Shown here: one piece after another, positions 42,951 through 51,663 of the stretch
Layout of the letters: every line of letters starts with the position of its first letter
Position numbering within the stretch: position 1 is the first letter of the stretch
Assembly (NCBI RefSeq): GCF_004959925.1
Contig: NZ_SPUW01000001.1
Coordinates: forward strand, 1,364,001 to 1,428,000
Source of the DNA: Pseudooceanicola onchidii
GTDB taxonomy: Bacteria > Pseudomonadota > Alphaproteobacteria > Rhodobacterales > Rhodobacteraceae
DNA: 64,000 bases
Direction: 5' to 3'
Translations under genes and position numbers: made by a program
The notes under the pieces: generated by a model
Seen by the model: the letters and a program-made list of their open reading frames with translations, nothing else
The model's database searches: none
Told to the model about the DNA's origin: nothing

Positions 42951-43550
42951 TCAGGCGGGGAATCGGATCTCAACCGTTTCCCCGGCGTCCGCCACCTGCG
43001 CCCGTGTCCCACGGTCGTTCAGCAGCGCCGCCAGCAGCACGAACTGCACATGGGCGGGCAGAACCTCTGCGTCCCCGGACCCGCCGCACAGCTGCGTCCA
43101 AAGCGCCGGATCCGGCCGCGTCTTGTCGGCCGGGCCGCTGATGATCCAGCCTGCGCCGTCACGCTCGGCGCGGATCGTGCCGCCCCGTGGCATCGCGGCC
43201 TCAAGGCACAGGAACGCCAGGAACACCGCCTGCAACGACTGACGCGGACAGTCTTCGCCCCCGGCCCAGTCATAGCGCACGCGGCCCGCCCGCCCCATGT
43301 CGTCCAGAATCGACTGGATCTCGGCCCGTCCGATGCTCTGGCCGCCCGCCATGCCGAAAGCGACTCGCATGAAACGGATCCGGGCCGAGGCATTGGCGAC
43401 GCTTTCCTCGATCAGCGTCAGCTCCGGGCTCTTGCGCCCCTCCATCGCCAGCAGTTCGATGCCGTTCTGGATCGCGCCCACGGGCGAAATCAGATCATGG
43501 CAGATGCGCGACCCTATCAGAGTGGCAAGTGATTGGTTAGACTGGCTCAT
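42951..43550 (-). CDS. chpT: Histidine phosphotransferase ChpT
   Basis: A 199-residue protein. The N-terminal helix LATLIGSRICHDLISPVGAIQNGIELL carries the phospho-accepting His in CHDLISPVGA. The rest resembles a degenerate kinase ATPase domain (FLCLEAAMPRGGTIRAERD). In Caulobacter ChpT passes phosphate from CckA to CtrA and CpdR; in Rhodobacteraceae the pathway controls motility and gene-transfer-agent production. ATG at 43550 is chosen from the conserved N-terminus. Confidence 0.85.
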   Translation of the reverse strand: MSQSNQSLATLIGSRICHDLISPVGAIQNGIELLAMEGRKSPELTLIEESVANASARIRFMRVAFGMAGGQSIGRAEIQSILDDMGRAGRVRYDWAGGEDCPRQSLQAVFLAFLCLEAAMPRGGTIRAERDGAGWIISGPADKTRPDPALWTQLCGGSGDAEVLPAHVQFVLLAALLNDRGTRAQVADAGETVEIRFPA

Positions 43551-43583
43551 GCTATCCTCTTCATGATCAGACAGGCGTCCCGC

Positions 43584-43763
43584 ATGACCGACCTTAACTC
43601 TCTTCTCGAACCGGGGATGCGCGTGACGCACCCCGATCAGCCCGACTGGGGCGTCGGGCAGGTACAATCCAACATCGGCGGGCGCATCACAGTCAACTTT
43701 CCCGAGGCGGGCAAGGTGGTGATCGACGGCCGGTACGTCGCGCTGATCCCGCAGTTCGGCTGA
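43584..43763 (+). CDS. DUF3553 small protein
   Basis: A 59-residue protein, MTDLNSLLEPGMRVTHPDQPDWGVGQVQSNIGGRITVNF..., a single SH3-like barrel of the DUF3553 family also found near UvrD-type helicases. It is divergent from chpT, with 33 bases between the starts. Function unknown. Confidence 0.8.
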   Translation: MTDLNSLLEPGMRVTHPDQPDWGVGQVQSNIGGRITVNFPEAGKVVIDGRYVALIPQFG

Positions 43764-43876
43764 CCTGCGGGGGCGTGGCGCCACTCTGCCTCACAGAACC
43801 TTTCGTTAAGGTTAACGAAACATGCACCTGCCGGGGATTGCGCTTGGCCCGGCCTATCCCGTACACCTCCGCCACC

Positions 43877-44671
43877 ATGGAAAGCAGACCCGCCCGGATG
43901 CCCGCACCCGCCCCGGACTTCACCACCCGACTTGCCCGGACCGAGGCAGAGCTGCGCGCCGCGCAGCACCTGCGCTATCAGGTCTTCGTGCGCGAACTTG
44001 GCTCGGACGGAGAGATGGTGGATCACGAGGCCGAGCTTGAGCAGGACCGCTTCGATCCCTACTTCGACCACCTTCTGCTGATCGACGCGACGCGGGGCGA
44101 TGACATCCGCGATCAGGTGGTGGGCGTCTATCGGCTGCTGGACGAAGACGGCGCGGCCAAGGTCGGCCAGTTCTATTCCGAGGATGAATACGACCTGACC
44201 GTGCTGCGCCGCTCGGGCCGCAAGTTGTTGGAACTTGGCCGATCCTGCCTGCACCCCGACTATCGCGGCGGTACCGGCATGTTCCACATGTGGCAGGCGC
44301 TGGCGGACTATGTGAGCGAACGGGGGATCGAGATCCTGTTTGGCACCGCGTCCTTCCACGGTACTGACATCGACCAGCTGGCACCATCCCTGTCGCTGCT
44401 GCACCATCGCCATCTCGCGCCCGAGGACCTGCGCGTGCGCACCCAGCCCGCCGCCTTCCAGCCGATGGACCTTATCCCCGAAGGCCAGCTGGACCGCCCT
44501 GCGGCCATGCGTGCAGTCCCCTCTCTGATCAAGGGCTACCTGCGGCTGGGCGGTTTCGTGGGCGAGGGTGCCTTTGTCGATCACGCCTTCAACACCACCG
44601 ACGTCTGCCTTGTCCTCGACACCCGGCAGATGAGCGCGGCGCAGTCCCGCATCTATGGACGCGGCCAATGA
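43877..44671 (+). CDS. olsB: L-ornithine N-alpha-acyltransferase OlsB
   Basis: A 264-residue GNAT-fold enzyme that attaches a 3-hydroxyacyl chain from acyl carrier protein to ornithine, giving lyso-ornithine lipid. Family blocks: RLARTEAELRAAQHLRYQVFVRELG, ELGRSCLHPDYRGGTGMFHMWQALA and IEILFGTASFHGTD. ATG at 43877 is chosen; longer readings extend into non-conserved sequence. The stop overlaps the start of olsA (ATGA). Confidence 0.9.
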   Translation: MESRPARMPAPAPDFTTRLARTEAELRAAQHLRYQVFVRELGSDGEMVDHEAELEQDRFDPYFDHLLLIDATRGDDIRDQVVGVYRLLDEDGAAKVGQFYSEDEYDLTVLRRSGRKLLELGRSCLHPDYRGGTGMFHMWQALADYVSERGIEILFGTASFHGTDIDQLAPSLSLLHHRHLAPEDLRVRTQPAAFQPMDLIPEGQLDRPAAMRAVPSLIKGYLRLGGFVGEGAFVDHAFNTTDVCLVLDTRQMSAAQSRIYGRGQ

Positions 44672-45498
44672 CCTGGGATCCGGATACCGCGCCTTACCCG
44701 GACTTCCCGCTGGACCGTGGCACATGGGTCCGCTTCTGGCTGCGGGCCATTCCTTTCGGCACGATCTGCTTCGGCACCCTCGCCATCCTGCTGATCCTGC
44801 GCCAGCCCGAACGCTGGATTTACGGCGTAAGGCGGCCCTTCACGCCCTACCTGACCCAGTTCGTCTGTCGCATGTTCTTCGTGATCTCGGGCATCCGGTT
44901 TTCGCACCACGGCAAGCCCATGCCGGAACACGGCGCCATCGTCGCCAACCATTCCTCCTGGCTTGATATCTTCACCCTGCATGCGGCGAAACGGATCTAT
45001 TACGTCTCGAAGGCCGAGGTGCGGGGATGGTTCGGCATAGGATGGCTGGCCAGAGCCACGGGAACCATATTTATCAATAGGGTACGGGCAGAAGCTAAGG
45101 TTCAGGAGGAGGTTATCCGAGATCGGTTAACCATTGGCCATAAGCTGTTGTTTTTCCCCGAAGGAACATCGACCGACGCGCTGCGCGTGCTGCCCTTCAA
45201 GACGACGCTCTTCGCCGCCTTCTTCCATCCTGACTTACACGATAAGCTGAAGGTCCAGCCGGTCACCGTCATCTACCGCGCCCCCGAGGGGATGGAGGAC
45301 AGTTTCTATGGTTGGTGGGGCGACATGGGCTTTGGCTGGAGCCTGGTGCGCGTGCTGGGCGCGCGCCGTCAGGGTAGTGTCGAGGTGATCTATCACACGC
45401 CGCTTGCGGTCGCGGATTATCCGAACCGCAAGGTCATGGCGAAGGCCTGCGAAGACATCGTGCGCGGCGCCATGCCGACCGAGCGGCAGATCACCTAG
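44668..45498 (+). CDS. olsA: Lyso-ornithine lipid O-acyltransferase OlsA (PlsC family)
   Basis: A 276-residue membrane-bound acyltransferase. One N-terminal membrane helix (GTICFGTLAILLIL) precedes the PlsC motif NHSSWLDIFTL (HxxxxD) and FPEGTSTD. It completes ornithine lipid synthesis after OlsB, with which it is translationally coupled. Convergent with the ThiE-like gene, with four bases of overlap at the stop codons. Confidence 0.9.
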   Translation: MTWDPDTAPYPDFPLDRGTWVRFWLRAIPFGTICFGTLAILLILRQPERWIYGVRRPFTPYLTQFVCRMFFVISGIRFSHHGKPMPEHGAIVANHSSWLDIFTLHAAKRIYYVSKAEVRGWFGIGWLARATGTIFINRVRAEAKVQEEVIRDRLTIGHKLLFFPEGTSTDALRVLPFKTTLFAAFFHPDLHDKLKVQPVTVIYRAPEGMEDSFYGWWGDMGFGWSLVRVLGARRQGSVEVIYHTPLAVADYPNRKVMAKACEDIVRGAMPTERQIT

Positions 45499-46115
45499 TC
45501 CAGCGGGGCCAGCAATTCGGCCAGCGCGGCCGCCGGGTCGTCGGACTTCCAGATTTCGGTGCCGATGCCGAAGAAGTCGGTCACGGGCCCCAGCTTGGCC
45601 GTCAGCGCGGCGGTCAGTGCGCCTTCGGCGACGACCGGCACCTCGATCATCTGCGACCACCATTGGAACAGCTCGAAGTCCGCTTGTTCGCCGTCTACCA
45701 GCGCCGATGCGCCTACCGGGCCGAAGCTGACATAATCCGCCCCGGCTTCGCCAGCCGACATGCCGTCGTGGCGCGACACGCCGCAGAACGACCCGACGAT
45801 GGCATCCGCGCCCAGCTGCTTGCGCGCCTTGCGGACCGATCGCGACCCATCGGTCAGGTGCACCCCGTCCAGCCCGTGACGTTCCGCCAGCAGAATGTGG
45901 TTGTCGATCACCAGCGCCACGTCGCGCTGATGGCAGACCTCGCGCAGGGTATCCGCCGCGCGCGCAATGTCGCCCTCGTCATGCGAGGCCAGCGCAAGCC
46001 GCACGCAGGCGATGTCGCGGGCATCCAGCACGCGGCCCAGGTCCTCCGAAAAGCTGCTCAGCTCGAAATCGGGGGGCGAGATCAGGTAGATCTGCGGCTG
46101 TTCGTCCTGCGACAT
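45495..46115 (-). CDS. ThiE-like (thiamine phosphate synthase family) protein
   Basis: A 206-residue TIM-barrel protein. DVALVIDNHILLAERHGLDGVHLTDG, AIVGSFCGVSRHDGMSAGEAGADYVSFGPVG and the phosphate loop FFGIGTEIW correspond to thiamine phosphate synthase. Some active-site segments are weaker than in classical ThiE (for example VHLTDG in place of VHLGQxD), so it may be the TenI-like paralogue common in this group. Confidence 0.78.
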   Translation of the reverse strand: MSQDEQPQIYLISPPDFELSSFSEDLGRVLDARDIACVRLALASHDEGDIARAADTLREVCHQRDVALVIDNHILLAERHGLDGVHLTDGSRSVRKARKQLGADAIVGSFCGVSRHDGMSAGEAGADYVSFGPVGASALVDGEQADFELFQWWSQMIEVPVVAEGALTAALTAKLGPVTDFFGIGTEIWKSDDPAAALAELLAPLD

Positions 46116-46223
46116 GGGGAATCTCCGTCAAGTTGCGGCGGTATACCTGCGAAAGGGGTAGGGCGCAAAGACTTGTTCCCGGGGGGCACCGGCGCTAACA
46201 GGCAGCAGCCAGAAGGAGTTTCC

Positions 46224-46958
46224 ATGTCCCAGCCCGTCTTTGTCCTTGTCCGTCCGCAGATGGGGGAAAACATCGGCGCCGCGGCCCGCGCCATGTGGAA
46301 TTTTGGCCTTGACCGGATGCGGCTCACCACGCCGCGCGACGGCTGGCCCAACCAGAAGGCCGTCGCCATGGCCAGCGGCGCCGGACGCCTGCTGGACGAG
46401 GCCGGGCTGTTCGACAGCACCGCTGCCGCATTGGACGACCGCACCCATGTCTTTGCCACCACCGCACGGCCCCGGGGCCTGACCAAACCCGTCGTCACCC
46501 CCGAACGCGCCATGCAGATGGCGGCCGAGATGATCGGACGCGGCGACAAGGTCGCGGTCATGTTCGGCCCCGAACGCGCGGGGCTTGAAAACGACGACAT
46601 CGTGCGCGCCAACACCATCATCAACGTGCCGGTGAACCCTGATTTCGCGTCGCTCAACCTCGCGCAGTGCGTGCTGCTGTGCGCCTATGAATGGCGCCGC
46701 CAGACGGTCGCGGTCGAGCCCGAACGCGTCGACATGGCCGGCACCGACTGGGCCACCGGGATCGAGGTCGAAAAGCTGGCCGAACATTACGAGGACCGGC
46801 TGGACGACGCGGGCTTCTTCTTTCCCGACCACAAGGCCGAGACGATGAAGCTGAACCTGCGCAACCTCTGGTCCCGGATGCCGCTGACCACCGCCGACGT
46901 GCAGACGCTGCATGGGGTGATGCGGCAGATGGTCCGCTGGAAGAACCGCAAGGACTGA
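46224..46958 (+). CDS. trmJ: tRNA 2'-O-methyltransferase TrmJ (TrmH/SpoU family)
   Basis: A 244-residue SPOUT enzyme: VFVLVRPQMGENIGAAARAMWNFGL at the N-terminus, VAVMFGPERAGLENDDI and INVPVNPDFASLNLAQCVLLCAYEW form the knotted AdoMet site. TrmJ methylates position 32 of tRNAs. AAGGAG precedes the ATG at good spacing. Divergent from the ThiE-like gene. Confidence 0.88.
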   Translation: MSQPVFVLVRPQMGENIGAAARAMWNFGLDRMRLTTPRDGWPNQKAVAMASGAGRLLDEAGLFDSTAAALDDRTHVFATTARPRGLTKPVVTPERAMQMAAEMIGRGDKVAVMFGPERAGLENDDIVRANTIINVPVNPDFASLNLAQCVLLCAYEWRRQTVAVEPERVDMAGTDWATGIEVEKLAEHYEDRLDDAGFFFPDHKAETMKLNLRNLWSRMPLTTADVQTLHGVMRQMVRWKNRKD

Positions 46959-47018
46959 TCGACTGGACGGCGAAGGGTCCGACCACTACCTTCCCGGCGA
47001 CTGACCAAGAGGCAGAAG

Positions 47019-48152
47019 ATGGCTGAAAAACGCAAGCTGTTCGAAGAGGTCCAGACGGACCAACGCCCTGAAATCGCGACCGGAGGCATCGACCGTGCCC
47101 ACCGCGGCGCCCGTGGCGCGATCCGCATCTGGCTTATGATCCTGTTCGCGCTCGTCGTGATCATGATCGCCGTGGGCGGCCTGACCCGGCTGACCGACAG
47201 CGGGTTGTCGATCACCGAATGGCGTCCGCTGACTGGCGCGTTGCCCCCGATGAATGACGCCGACTGGCAATCGGAATTCGCCAAGTACCAGGAAATCCCC
47301 GAATTCAAGGTCCAGAACGCCTGGATGGGGCTTGAGGATTTCAAGTCGATCTACTGGTGGGAATGGGGCCATCGTCAGCTGGGGCGCGTGATCGGGTTGG
47401 TCTGGGCCATCGGGTTCTTCGGATTTCTGGCGTTGCGGAAAATTCCGACCGGATGGACCGGTCGCCTGCTGGGCATCGGTGCGCTTGGCGGGCTTCAGGG
47501 CGCGATTGGCTGGTGGATGGTGCATTCGGGCCTCAGTGGCGCGATGCTGGACGTCGCCTCCTACCGGCTGGCGACGCACCTTGGGCTGGCCTTCATCATC
47601 CTTGGCTTCATCGCGTGGTACGTTCTGATGCTGGGCCGGTCCGAGCGTGACCTGATGCAGGCGCGGCGGTCGCGCGATGCCAAGCTTTTCTCGCTTGGCA
47701 CCGGCTGGATGCACTTTGCCTTCCTGCAGATCCTGCTGGGGGCTCTGGTCGCCGGGATCGACGCGGGCCGCAGCTATACCGACTGGCCGACCATGGGCGG
47801 CGGGTTCTTCCCGCCCGACATGATGTCACTGGAACCGGCATGGCGGAACTTCCTTGAAAATCCGGGACTTGTGCAGTTCATCCACCGGATGTCCGGCTAT
47901 CTGCTACTGGCCTTCGGGATCATGATCTTCGTCAAGTCCCGCCGCGCCGCGAACCGGGTGACCGGCGGCGCCTTCACCGTCGCCTTCATCGCGCTGCTGG
48001 GGCAGGTCGCGCTTGGGATTTACACTGTAATCTCGGCCGCGCAGATGCACGTCGCCCTGACGCACCAACTGTTGGCCGTTGCGACCTTTGTCCTGATCCT
48101 GCGGGCGCGGTTCCTGGCCGCCTATCCCGTTCCCCAATCTGTCCGAGGCTGA
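47019..48152 (+). CDS. ctaA: Heme A synthase (CtaA/COX15, type 2)
   Basis: A 377-residue inner-membrane enzyme that converts heme O to heme A for cytochrome aa3 oxidase. Eight membrane helices are visible. The heme-ligand motifs (EWGHRQLGRVIGL, RLATHLGLAFI, QFIHRMSGYLLL and ALTHQLLAVATF) are all present, and the GGLTRLTDSGLSITEWRPL signature is typical of the alphaproteobacterial/mitochondrial type. Confidence 0.95.
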   Translation: MAEKRKLFEEVQTDQRPEIATGGIDRAHRGARGAIRIWLMILFALVVIMIAVGGLTRLTDSGLSITEWRPLTGALPPMNDADWQSEFAKYQEIPEFKVQNAWMGLEDFKSIYWWEWGHRQLGRVIGLVWAIGFFGFLALRKIPTGWTGRLLGIGALGGLQGAIGWWMVHSGLSGAMLDVASYRLATHLGLAFIILGFIAWYVLMLGRSERDLMQARRSRDAKLFSLGTGWMHFAFLQILLGALVAGIDAGRSYTDWPTMGGGFFPPDMMSLEPAWRNFLENPGLVQFIHRMSGYLLLAFGIMIFVKSRRAANRVTGGAFTVAFIALLGQVALGIYTVISAAQMHVALTHQLLAVATFVLILRARFLAAYPVPQSVRG

Positions 48153-48155
48153 TCC

Positions 48156-49634
48156 ATGACTGCACTTTCCGATCTTCTGGAATTCCAGAAAGAGACCGAG
48201 GCGCTCGCCGCCATCGCCGGTCGCCTCGAATGGGATCAGGAAACCATGATGCCCCGTGGCGCCGCTGAACAGCGCGGAGAGGAACACGCCGCCATCCAGG
48301 GCGTGTTGCACGCCCGCCGCACCGATCCGCGCATCGCCGACTGGCTGGCCGCCAGCGACGGGGCCGAGATGACGCAGGCGCAGGCCGCCATGTTGCGCCA
48401 CATCCGGCGCGATTACGACAAGACCCAGAAGGTCCCGGCCAAGCTGGCGGCGGAACTGGCCCGCGTGACGTCTGTGGCACAGGGCAAATGGGCTGCGGCG
48501 CGCGCTGCGGACGACTTCAAGGCGTTTCTGCCGATGCTGGAACAGGTCGTCGCCCTCCGGCAGGAGGAAGGCCAGGCGCTGGCGGACGGCGGGGATGTCT
48601 ATGACGCGCTGCTCGACAATTACGAAGCCGACATGACAGCGGGCCGGCTGGACGCCATGTTCGGCGAGATGCGCCCGCGTCTGACCGCACTGCGGGAAAA
48701 GGTGCTGGCGCAGCCCGAACCCAAAGGGCTGACCGGCACGTTCGATGAGCAGGACCAGGTGGCGCTGGCCACCACGCTGGCCTCGACCTTCGGCTACGAC
48801 TTCACGCGCGGGCGGCTGGACCGATCGGTCCACCCGTTTTCATCGGGCGGCGGGTCGGATGCCCGTATCACCACGCGCACCAGCGCCGAGGATCCGTTCA
48901 ACTGCCTTTATTCCACGATCCACGAGGTCGGCCACGCCTGCTATGAACAGGGCATCGACCCGGCGTACCTGTTCACGCCGCTCGGGCAGGGCGTGTCCAT
49001 GGGCGTGCACGAAAGCCAAAGCCGGATCTACGAGAACCAGCTGGGCCGCTCGCGTCCCTTCACCTCGTGGATGTTCGGTGAGATGACCCGCACCTTCGGC
49101 GACATCGGCGTGTCGGATGCGGACGCCTTCTATGCCGCCGTGAACCGTGTGCGTAAGGATTTCGTCCGCACCGAATCCGACGAACTGCAGTACAACCTGC
49201 ACATCATGCTGCGCTTTGACCTGGAACGCGCGATGGTCAGCGGTGATCTGAAGCCTGCCGATCTGGAAACCGCCTGGAACGACCGGTTCAAGGCCGACTT
49301 CGGCTATGACGTCCCGCGCGCCTCGCTTGGCTGTCTGCAGGACGTGCATTGGTCGGTTGGTCTGTTCGGCTACTTCCCGACCTATTCGCTTGGCAACGTC
49401 TATGCGGGCTGCCTGAACGCGGCGATGCGCACGGCGATCCCGGATCTTGACGACCACCTGGCCAAGGGCGACACCACGCCTGCCACCACCTGGCTGCGTC
49501 AGAACGTGCAGACGCACGGCGGGCTATATCGCCCGGCCGAGGTGATCGAGAAAGCCTGCGGGGCCGCGCCGACGGCCGCCCCGCTGCTGGACTATATCGA
49601 GGCCAAGTTCACCGACCTCTACGGTCTTCAGTAA
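48156..49634 (+). CDS. Carboxypeptidase of family M32 (Taq carboxypeptidase type)
   Basis: A 492-residue metallocarboxypeptidase. The zinc motif is STIHEVGHACYEQG (HExxH), and VHESQSRIYENQLGRSRPF gives the third ligand region. N-terminal LEWDQETMMPRGAAEQRGEE matches M32. It follows ctaA by three bases and ends in a seven-base convergent overlap with the outer-membrane protein gene. Confidence 0.92.
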   Translation: MTALSDLLEFQKETEALAAIAGRLEWDQETMMPRGAAEQRGEEHAAIQGVLHARRTDPRIADWLAASDGAEMTQAQAAMLRHIRRDYDKTQKVPAKLAAELARVTSVAQGKWAAARAADDFKAFLPMLEQVVALRQEEGQALADGGDVYDALLDNYEADMTAGRLDAMFGEMRPRLTALREKVLAQPEPKGLTGTFDEQDQVALATTLASTFGYDFTRGRLDRSVHPFSSGGGSDARITTRTSAEDPFNCLYSTIHEVGHACYEQGIDPAYLFTPLGQGVSMGVHESQSRIYENQLGRSRPFTSWMFGEMTRTFGDIGVSDADAFYAAVNRVRKDFVRTESDELQYNLHIMLRFDLERAMVSGDLKPADLETAWNDRFKADFGYDVPRASLGCLQDVHWSVGLFGYFPTYSLGNVYAGCLNAAMRTAIPDLDDHLAKGDTTPATTWLRQNVQTHGGLYRPAEVIEKACGAAPTAAPLLDYIEAKFTDLYGLQ

Positions 49635-50332
49635 CCGTCGAACACACCCTGGCTGTGGCGGCGCGAGAACGTGGCGCCACGGCCGAAGTTGATGTGATAG
49701 CCAAGGGTGACCACGGATTCGTCCAGGTTCGTCCGGCCATAGGTCAGGGCCAGCTTGGTATCGTTGGCAAAGCGGTAATCGCCGCCGACATAGACGATCG
49801 ACTTGGACCCGCCCGGCAGGCCGCTTTCGCTGTGGCCACCGCCGAAGATCCCGAAACCGCCCCAGTTGTCCGGTGCATAGGCCATCTCGACCCCGAAGCG
49901 TTCGCCGTCGAAGGTCGACGCCCGGTCATTGCGATAGGCGGCATAGACCTCGGCCATGAACGGACCCGAGGTATAGGCGGCTTCGACCCCGAAATAGGCA
50001 TAGTTGCCGGGACGCTGGTCCTCTCCGGTCAGGAAGGCGCCGATGGCCCAGTCATCGCTCGGCGCATAGTAGACATGCAGGCCCGCGGTCGGCTGGGTCG
50101 AGGTGACCTGTTCATATTTGCCGACACTGATATCCAGCTGCAACCCGACGCCATTGTCGAAGGTCGTGCCAAGGGAGGTCGCGATATGCTTGAAATTTCG
50201 GCTTTTGTCGATGTTCCGGCCCAGCTCGAAGCTCAGGTTCCCGTTCAGGGTATTCTCGGCCAGCGCGGGCGTCGCCACCACTCCGGTCATCGCAAGTGTC
50301 ACGGCAGACACACCACACATCAATTTCTTCAT
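49628..50332 (-). CDS. Outer-membrane beta-barrel protein
   Basis: A 234-residue protein with signal peptide (KKLMCGVSAVTLAMTGVVATPALAE), then amphipathic strands with alternating aromatic residues (NLSFELGRN, LQLDISVGKY, FMAEVYAAYRN, IVYVGGDYRFAN, VTLGYHINF). It is a small porin-like barrel; no specific family recognised. The predicted start is the ATG at 50332; an upstream in-frame Met adds seven residues. Confidence 0.7.
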   Translation of the reverse strand: MKKLMCGVSAVTLAMTGVVATPALAENTLNGNLSFELGRNIDKSRNFKHIATSLGTTFDNGVGLQLDISVGKYEQVTSTQPTAGLHVYYAPSDDWAIGAFLTGEDQRPGNYAYFGVEAAYTSGPFMAEVYAAYRNDRASTFDGERFGVEMAYAPDNWGGFGIFGGGHSESGLPGGSKSIVYVGGDYRFANDTKLALTYGRTNLDESVVTLGYHINFGRGATFSRRHSQGVFDGY

Positions 50333-50411
50333 CAGAAGTCCTTTCGAAACCACATTTATTCGGGTCCTACGAAAAACCGGTCAGATCCGGCCGGGTTCCG
50401 CCGATCACCAT

Positions 50412-50433
50412 AATGCCATGGAACTGTGGCATT
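50412..50433. promoter_or_regulatory. Inverted repeat in the outer-membrane protein upstream region
   Basis: AATGCCA-TGGAACTG-TGGCATT, 7-bp arms, about 80 bases before the start of the barrel-protein gene. It could be an operator or leader hairpin. Confidence 0.4.
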
Positions 50434-50453
50434 CGGGATGACAAGTGATGTCC

Positions 50454-50485
50454 AAAAAAATTGGGTCGGCGTCAAGGCCGACCCA
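50454..50485 (-). terminator. Rho-independent terminator reading leftward
   Basis: On the minus strand TGGGTCGG-CCTTGACG-CCGACCCA is followed by AA and seven T. It ends transcripts that come from the right, that is from the unassigned region 50486-50802 or from the LysR gene. Confidence 0.85.
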
Positions 50486-50660
50486 GTCTGCTAAGGGTTT
50501 GGCGGTGGTGCCACCAATATTACAGGTATCAGACCACCCGTTGCGACGTAGCGTCGGAGAGTAGACCGGGCGGTCTGTTTTGACCCCGAAGGGAGGTCCG
50601 GCCTCTGGCTTGGCTGGGCGGAACTTGGGTGGAGACCGCCGTGGCGCGCTTTAGCAAGGC
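50486..50660 (-). ncRNA. Candidate structured non-coding RNA
   Basis: Between the LysR gene and the terminator lies a region with nested pairing: GGCGGT (50501) with ACCGCC (50635); CCACCC (50534) with GGGTGG (50627); inside, hairpins CGACG-TAG-CGTCG (50544-50556), AGACC-GGGC-GGTCT (50563-50576) and GACC/GGTC (50582-50598). The terminator follows in the right orientation. No promoter was identified. It did not match my memory of 6S, SRP, tmRNA or RNase P RNA. Confidence 0.5.
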
Positions 50661-50802
50661 CAGTGTCGCACGGAAGACGCGACATGACTCATGTTCTACA
50701 CGCTGAGGTTGATCATGCAACCTGTGCGAGAGCAAAAGCGGGCCTCCGACACAAAGACATGGAAAATGCGATCAATGTGACGCCGCTTGGCGTCACATCG
50801 GG
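50661..50802. other. Upstream part of the 50.3-50.8 kb intergenic region
   Basis: No gene seen. It contains GCGTCTTCCGTGCGAC-type GC-rich patches and ends at the LysR stop. It could hold the promoter of the candidate RNA or be the 3' end of the LysR transcript. Confidence 0.3.
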
Positions 50803-51663
50803 TTAAAGGTCCTTGCAGGCGTCGAAGGCGGCGGTGGCCCAGTCGATCACGGCCTGAAGCAGCGGATCGTGGCGCCGCGTCTCGTGATAGCACAGGTACA
50901 GCGCGGTTTCGTTGTCCGGAGACTCCGCGTCATACAGCGCCATCTTCGGCTCGATCGCCGCGCAGATGTTCAGCGTCAGCCCCGGCAGCCCCGTGATGCG
51001 CATCGCTTCGGCCACGTCATGCAGCGTTTCCACCCGCAGCGATGGCGGACGACCCATCAGCGTGATCGCCTGCTGCATCGGCGCATGGGCGTCATGGTCG
51101 CGTAGAAGGCCGATCCAGGGACCGCCGCGTTCCGTGCCGGGCAGGGCGTAGACGTTGGAATGCACCTTGCCGATCGGCTTGACGATCAACCGCCCCTGCT
51201 GGGGCCGGATCGGCGACACGATCAGGTCGTTCTCGCCAAGCGTTTCACGATACGTCTGCGCATGCAGGTTCAGCCGAATGCCGGGGTGCTTTTTGACAAG
51301 GTCCGCCGCATAGGGATAGAGCACGCCGTTCGCCAGCGATCCGGGCATCCCGATGGAAATCGTCCCCTCAAGCTGCCCGCCCTTCATGTCGTTGGCGTTC
51401 AGATAGCTTTCGATCTCACCCTCGAAGCTCGACACGCTGGCCAGCAGCGGACCGATGGCCTCGCTTGCCACCCAGCCTTCCGGCGTCTTGTGGAAAAGCT
51501 CGTGCCCCAGGGCCTCGGCCAGGCGCGCAAGGCGGCGGGACACGGTGGCGGGGTTGGTATCCAGCAGACGCGACGCCGCGCTCATGGATCCGGTCTTGTG
51601 GACCGCCATGAGGTAGCGCAGGTCATCCCAGTTCTGGACCCGTGAGTCTTTCCCCTTCAGCAT
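50803..51663 (-). CDS. LysR-family transcriptional regulator
   Basis: A 286-residue protein. The HTH is DDLRYLMAVHKTGSMSAASRLLDTNPATVSRRLARLAEALG, followed by a substrate-binding domain. The ATG at 51663 overlaps the gyrA stop (ATGA), so the regulator is probably translated from the gyrA message. An effector or target is not evident. Confidence 0.85.
   Translation of the reverse strand: MLKGKDSRVQNWDDLRYLMAVHKTGSMSAASRLLDTNPATVSRRLARLAEALGHELFHKTPEGWVASEAIGPLLASVSSFEGEIESYLNANDMKGGQLEGTISIGMPGSLANGVLYPYAADLVKKHPGIRLNLHAQTYRETLGENDLIVSPIRPQQGRLIVKPIGKVHSNVYALPGTERGGPWIGLLRDHDAHAPMQQAITLMGRPPSLRVETLHDVAEAMRITGLPGLTLNICAAIEPKMALYDAESPDNETALYLCYHETRRHDPLLQAVIDWATAAFDACKDL

Noticed and set aside
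50486-50660. 6S, SRP, tmRNA or RNase P RNA
   Set aside because: None of the conserved sequence landmarks that I know for these RNAs is present, so only a generic candidate RNA is reported.
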